The notes below the pieces were generated by a model. It made no database searches. It was not told where the DNA came from and saw only the letters and a program-made list of their open reading frames with translations. Shown piece by piece: positions 62,681 to 64,000 of a stretch of DNA of 64,000 nucleotides; the stretch's first letter is position 1; each line of letters begins with the position of its first letter. Source of the DNA: Agromyces laixinhei (GTDB taxonomy: Bacteria > Actinomycetota > Actinomycetes > Actinomycetales > Microbacteriaceae); NCBI RefSeq assembly GCF_006337065.1, contig NZ_CP040872.1, positions 558,001 through 622,000 of the forward strand, in the 5' to 3' direction. A program made the position numbers and the translations under genes.

Positions 62681-64000
62681 ATGAGGCATACAGTCACTCG
62701 GCGACTCTTCGCCGGAATCGCCGCGGCCGCGGTGGGACTCGCGGGAGCGGTCGTCGCGACACAGCCGGCTACTGCGGCCACCGAGCTGGTGGCCCACTAT
62801 CCGCTGAATGAAACCGGAGGGACGACTGCGGTCGACGCCTCGGGGTCAGGTCGGGATGCCATCTATGCGGGCTCGCCCGCATTGACCGGCGCAGAAGGGG
62901 TGCGGCTCGACGGAACCGACGACCACGTGCGGCTGCCGAACGACATCCTCGCCGGCCTGACATCGATCACCGTCAGCGCCGAGGTGCTCGTGCGCGGATC
63001 GCAGGGAACGCCGTATTTCATCTACGGCTTCGGCAACACCGACGGCGGCGGCGCCGGCAACGGGTACCTGTACTCGACGGGCAACACGTACAAGGCCTCG
63101 ATCGCGACCGGCAACTGGTCGACCGAGCAGACGGCGAACAGCGGCGCGAACCTGGCGCGCGACGTCTGGAAGACGATCACGTACACGCTCGACGACGCCA
63201 CCGACACCTCCCGCATCTACCTCGACGGCGTGCAGGTCGGGCAGAACACGAACGTCACGATCACACCGGGCTCGATCGGCAACGGTGTCACGACGGCCAA
63301 CTACCTCGGCCGCTCCGTCTACAACGCCGACCGATACCTCGCTGGAAGCCTGCGCGAGGTGCGAATCTACGACGCGGCGCTCTCGGCGACGGACGTCGCA
63401 GCCCTGCACCCGTCGGACGAGACGAAGGTCGAGCGTGACGCGGCAGCCCTCTCGCTCGGCGACCTGCGCGGCGTGACGGCCGACCTCACGCTCCCCGCAA
63501 CAGCCCCCAACGGATCAGAAGTGACCTGGATGTCCAGCGACCCCGACGTCATCTCGGCGTCGGGTGCGATGACGAGGCCGGCGGCCGGTGAGCCCTCGGT
63601 CGACATCACCCTCACCGCCACGCTCACTCGGGGCTCCGCCTTGCAGACGCGGGAGTTCGTCGCAACGGTGCTTCCGCAGCCGGGCGGGGAGTCTCTCGCG
63701 CAGGAGGACCTCGACGCCCTTTCGATCCCGAACGCCGACGAGATCCGCGGCAACATCGCGCTCGCGATGGTGGGAGCGGTGAACGGAAGTCAGATCACCT
63801 GGTCCGCCTCGCCGGTCGGTGTCATCACCACCGACGAACAGAACGGCAAGGCTCCGGGCGTCGTCACGCGCGGCACGGCCGACACGACCGTCACGCTGAC
63901 GGCGTCGGTGCCGGACACCGACGCGGAGCGGGAGTTGACGGTCACGGTGAAGGCGGCGCCGGTCGACCTCGACACCGACTACTCGGCCGGATACCTCTGG
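62681..64000 (+). CDS. Secreted LamG-domain glycoside hydrolase (GH43-like), C-terminus beyond window
   Basis: 440 codons are visible before the right edge. The signal peptide runs to about residue 33 (QPATAA-TE). Residues ~35-245 form a LamG/concanavalin-like lectin domain (ELVAHYPLNETGGTTAVDASGSGRDA, GVRLDGTDDHVRLPN, IYLDGVQVGQNTN, LGRSVYNADRYLAGSLREVRIYDAALS). Two atrophied bacterial Ig-like domains follow (DLRGVTADLTLPATAPNGSEVTW; ITWSASPVGVIT). The last visible residues (DTDYSAGYLW) resemble the start of a family 43 glycosidase domain. It likely degrades plant arabinan or xylan; the catalytic part is not visible, so this is tentative. Confidence 0.82.
   Translation, partial: MRHTVTRRLFAGIAAAAVGLAGAVVATQPATAATELVAHYPLNETGGTTAVDASGSGRDAIYAGSPALTGAEGVRLDGTDDHVRLPNDILAGLTSITVSAEVLVRGSQGTPYFIYGFGNTDGGGAGNGYLYSTGNTYKASIATGNWSTEQTANSGANLARDVWKTITYTLDDATDTSRIYLDGVQVGQNTNVTITPGSIGNGVTTANYLGRSVYNADRYLAGSLREVRIYDAALSATDVAALHPSDETKVERDAAALSLGDLRGVTADLTLPATAPNGSEVTWMSSDPDVISASGAMTRPAAGEPSVDITLTATLTRGSALQTREFVATVLPQPGGESLAQEDLDALSIPNADEIRGNIALAMVGAVNGSQITWSASPVGVITTDEQNGKAPGVVTRGTADTTVTLTASVPDTDAERELTVTVKAAPVDLDTDYSAGYLW

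Overview
The window is high-GC actinobacterial chromosome, most likely from Microbacteriaceae (an Agromyces, Leifsonia or Microbacterium relative). This rests on very high GC at third codon positions, GTG and TTG starts, many promoters of the form TANNNT followed 6-7 bases later by the start codon (leaderless mRNAs), an abundance of GGATGCC/GGCATCC inside genes, DUF6421 and DUF222-HNH genes, and coenzyme F420 genes. I saw no rRNA, tRNA, CRISPR array, insertion sequence or prophage. All family names are my reading of the sequence; no database search was run.

Layout. 1-4683 (minus): large secreted sialidase fused to a GH123-like domain, running off the left edge. 4863-9273: panD, a NarL/DesK-type two-component pair, a holin-like membrane protein, an MFS transporter. 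9373-18817: a frameshifted proline-rich secreted protein, a coupled DUF6421-SDR pair, a small DDLSP-repeat lipoprotein, a flavin-dependent oxidoreductase, a leaderless TetR-epimerase pair, and VOC, RibD-like and FBP-type enzymes. 19239-27188: a 2649-residue cell-wall-anchored protein (VWA domain, eight or so repeats, LPSTG anchor). 27250-30739: ABC-2 exporter divergent from a two-component pair. 30782-33668: sulfonate-type ABC importer. 33888-43283: accessory genes, including an acetyltransferase flanked by a 37-bp duplication, a Ser/Thr kinase-lipoprotein operon, a CmtR/CDF metal-efflux pair, and TetR and MerR regulators. 43304-44693: xthA and DUF6328.

44791-48365 and 53985-58362 together form a coenzyme F420 region. 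The first block reads cofE, an F420-dependent LLM oxidoreductase, cofC (fbiD) and F420-dependent glucose-6-phosphate dehydrogenase. The second reads cofD (fbiA), then a substrate-binding protein, a FecCD permease and an ATPase. That three-gene transporter resembles the cassette proposed to import F420-0 in some actinobacteria. The organism may therefore both make and scavenge the cofactor, with fgd supplying reduced F420 to LLM-type enzymes. Between the blocks lie a LolA-like secreted protein, an ABC exporter, a uridine-kinase-like protein without a P-loop, an ArsR-SRPBCC pair, an NTF2-like protein and a TfoX-like protein.

58522-64000: DUF222-HNH protein, EF-G2 preceded by a 246-nt leader without a single T that contains a 20-bp tandem repeat, and the start of a LamG-containing secreted glycosidase running off the right edge. 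A theme of the window is short tandem repeats (9, 14, 18, 20 and 24 bp) both inside genes (cofD, cofC, FecCD permease, kinase-like protein) and just upstream of start codons.
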